Both the position numbers and the translations under genes were made by a program. Of a DNA stretch of 29,783 bases, positions 29,294-29,783 are shown one piece after another; positions within the stretch are counted from its first letter, which is position 1; every line of letters begins with the position of its first letter. Origin of the DNA: a virus; the IMG/VR virus record IMGVR_UViG_3300009183_000265, positions 1 through 29,783 of that record; one strand, 5' to 3'. A model generated the notes under the pieces. The model saw only the letters and a list, made by a program, of their open reading frames with translations, was not told where the DNA came from and made no database searches.

Positions 29294-29783
29294 AAAGTTC
29301 GTTACCTAAATTTTCCCTTAGGCTTGGATTATTGATTAATAAATTAATGTACTTAAACCAATCTTTTTGATTATTAACCCATAATACAGGTGCATCAGCA
29401 TCCATATTATAAGGTGCTACGTTTGAACAAATAACTGGTAATCTCTTTGCTGCAGCTTCTAGTATTTTTAAATTGCTTTTGCATCCGTGCCAATCTGAAT
29501 CTTCTAAAGGAATCAAAACAATATCAGCATAATTATACATATCCATATACTGAGTAGGACTAGCAGAATGTAATTTAATGTACGGATGTTTACCGGCATA
29601 CATTGAAAACATTCTATCCCATATTGATTTAGTATAAGGATCGCTATCATTATAACCACCCATTACCATTTGAATATTACCTGTTAATCTTTTAAGTGGT
29701 TCTCTTAATATCTTAATATCGCTTTCGTGACTAACTGAACCGCACCAAAATATTCTTACCTTATCTGATTTAAACTTAGTATC
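29214..29783 (-). CDS. Glycosyltransferase (GT4-like), C-terminal part
   Basis: The gene continues beyond the right end; 189 residues are visible, in frame up to position 29783, so the apparent ATG at 29669 is internal. The visible start (RIFWCGSVSHESDIKILREP) is followed by the GT-B C-domain: YADIVLIPLEDSDWHGCKSN, LKILEAAAKRLPVICSNVAP and LWVNNQKDWFKYI. KSNLKILEAAA matches the nucleotide-sugar-binding E-x7-E region of GT4. It transfers a sugar to an unknown acceptor, perhaps with the GT9-like gene at 28357. Confidence 0.82.
   Translation of the reverse strand, partial: DTKFKSDKVRIFWCGSVSHESDIKILREPLKRLTGNIQMVMGGYNDSDPYTKSIWDRMFSMYAGKHPYIKLHSASPTQYMDMYNYADIVLIPLEDSDWHGCKSNLKILEAAAKRLPVICSNVAPYNMDADAPVLWVNNQKDWFKYINLLINNPSLRENLGNELYAWASKRYNFKEINQQRYEAYRKIIK

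Noticed and set aside
1-29783. tRNA genes, integrase, C1-type repressor, attachment sites
   Set aside because: I looked for tRNA-like CCA-ended cloverleaf sequences, tyrosine or serine recombinase motifs and repressor-type HTH genes on the opposite strand; none was convincing, so lifestyle (lytic or temperate) is left open.

Overview
The window is a 29.8-kb, strongly AT-rich piece of a tailed double-stranded DNA phage (free phage, or a prophage whose ends lie outside). Every gene I accept is on the minus strand, so transcription runs from position 29783 towards position 1. A Bacteroidota host is likely. Signal peptides end in the typical ...KAQ/...FSQ form, the one convincing promoter has a TAnnTTTG -7 box, starts lack Shine-Dalgarno sequences and have A-rich leaders, and many proteins (HNH protein, connector, 'CRE-VGGI' structural protein, TAC-like protein) resemble families I know mainly from Bacteroidota phages. 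No integrase, repressor, tRNA or CRISPR array is visible.

Layout in transcription order. (1) 29783-28357: two glycosyltransferase-like proteins flank a small GRPKGT protein. (2) 28366-26832: terminase small and large subunits. (3) 26800-20499: tail module with a tail-assembly-chaperone-like protein plus a -1-frame partner ORF, a neck/tail-completion-like protein, two large tail/baseplate-type proteins and a short tape measure. (4) 20468-16610: head module with an XkdF-type protease carrying an inserted HAD phosphatase-like domain, a scaffold, the HK97-fold major capsid protein, a tube- or decoration-like protein and a small structural protein. (5) 16620-13368: portal fused to a winged-helix and a MuF-like tail, a connector and a tail-terminator-like protein. 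(6) 13389-9033: a fibre with an S74 chaperone domain and two small proteins, all three with Sec signal peptides. (7) 9033-7773: lysis genes, namely two small membrane proteins, a u-spanin and a GH24 endolysin. (8) 7767-6629: a calcineurin-like phosphoesterase and a HExxH metallopeptidase, closed by a strong intrinsic terminator (6572-6606).

Immediately downstream, a TAnnTTTG promoter (about 6459-6466) starts the replication/recombination operon. It holds three very small genes, an unknown 91-aa protein, an ERF annealing protein with a YqaJ nuclease, a DnaA-domain-IV-like protein, HTH and winged-helix proteins, a DUF4373-type protein and a DnaB helicase. A 514-bp non-coding region (1302-1815) dense in direct and inverted repeats follows; it is the best candidate in the window for an origin or control region. 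After it come small unknown proteins, a VRR-NUC nuclease and an HNH nuclease cut by the window edge.

Points most worth a second look: the HAD domain inside the prohead protease, the portal fusion, the fibre and its neighbours with signal peptides, the -1 ORF after the tail chaperone, the terminator abutting a start codon inside the structural operon, the unusual order of head and tail modules, the repeat-rich 514-bp region, and a Gln in place of the catalytic Glu in the YqaJ nuclease. All assignments are from reading the sequence; no search or structure prediction was run.
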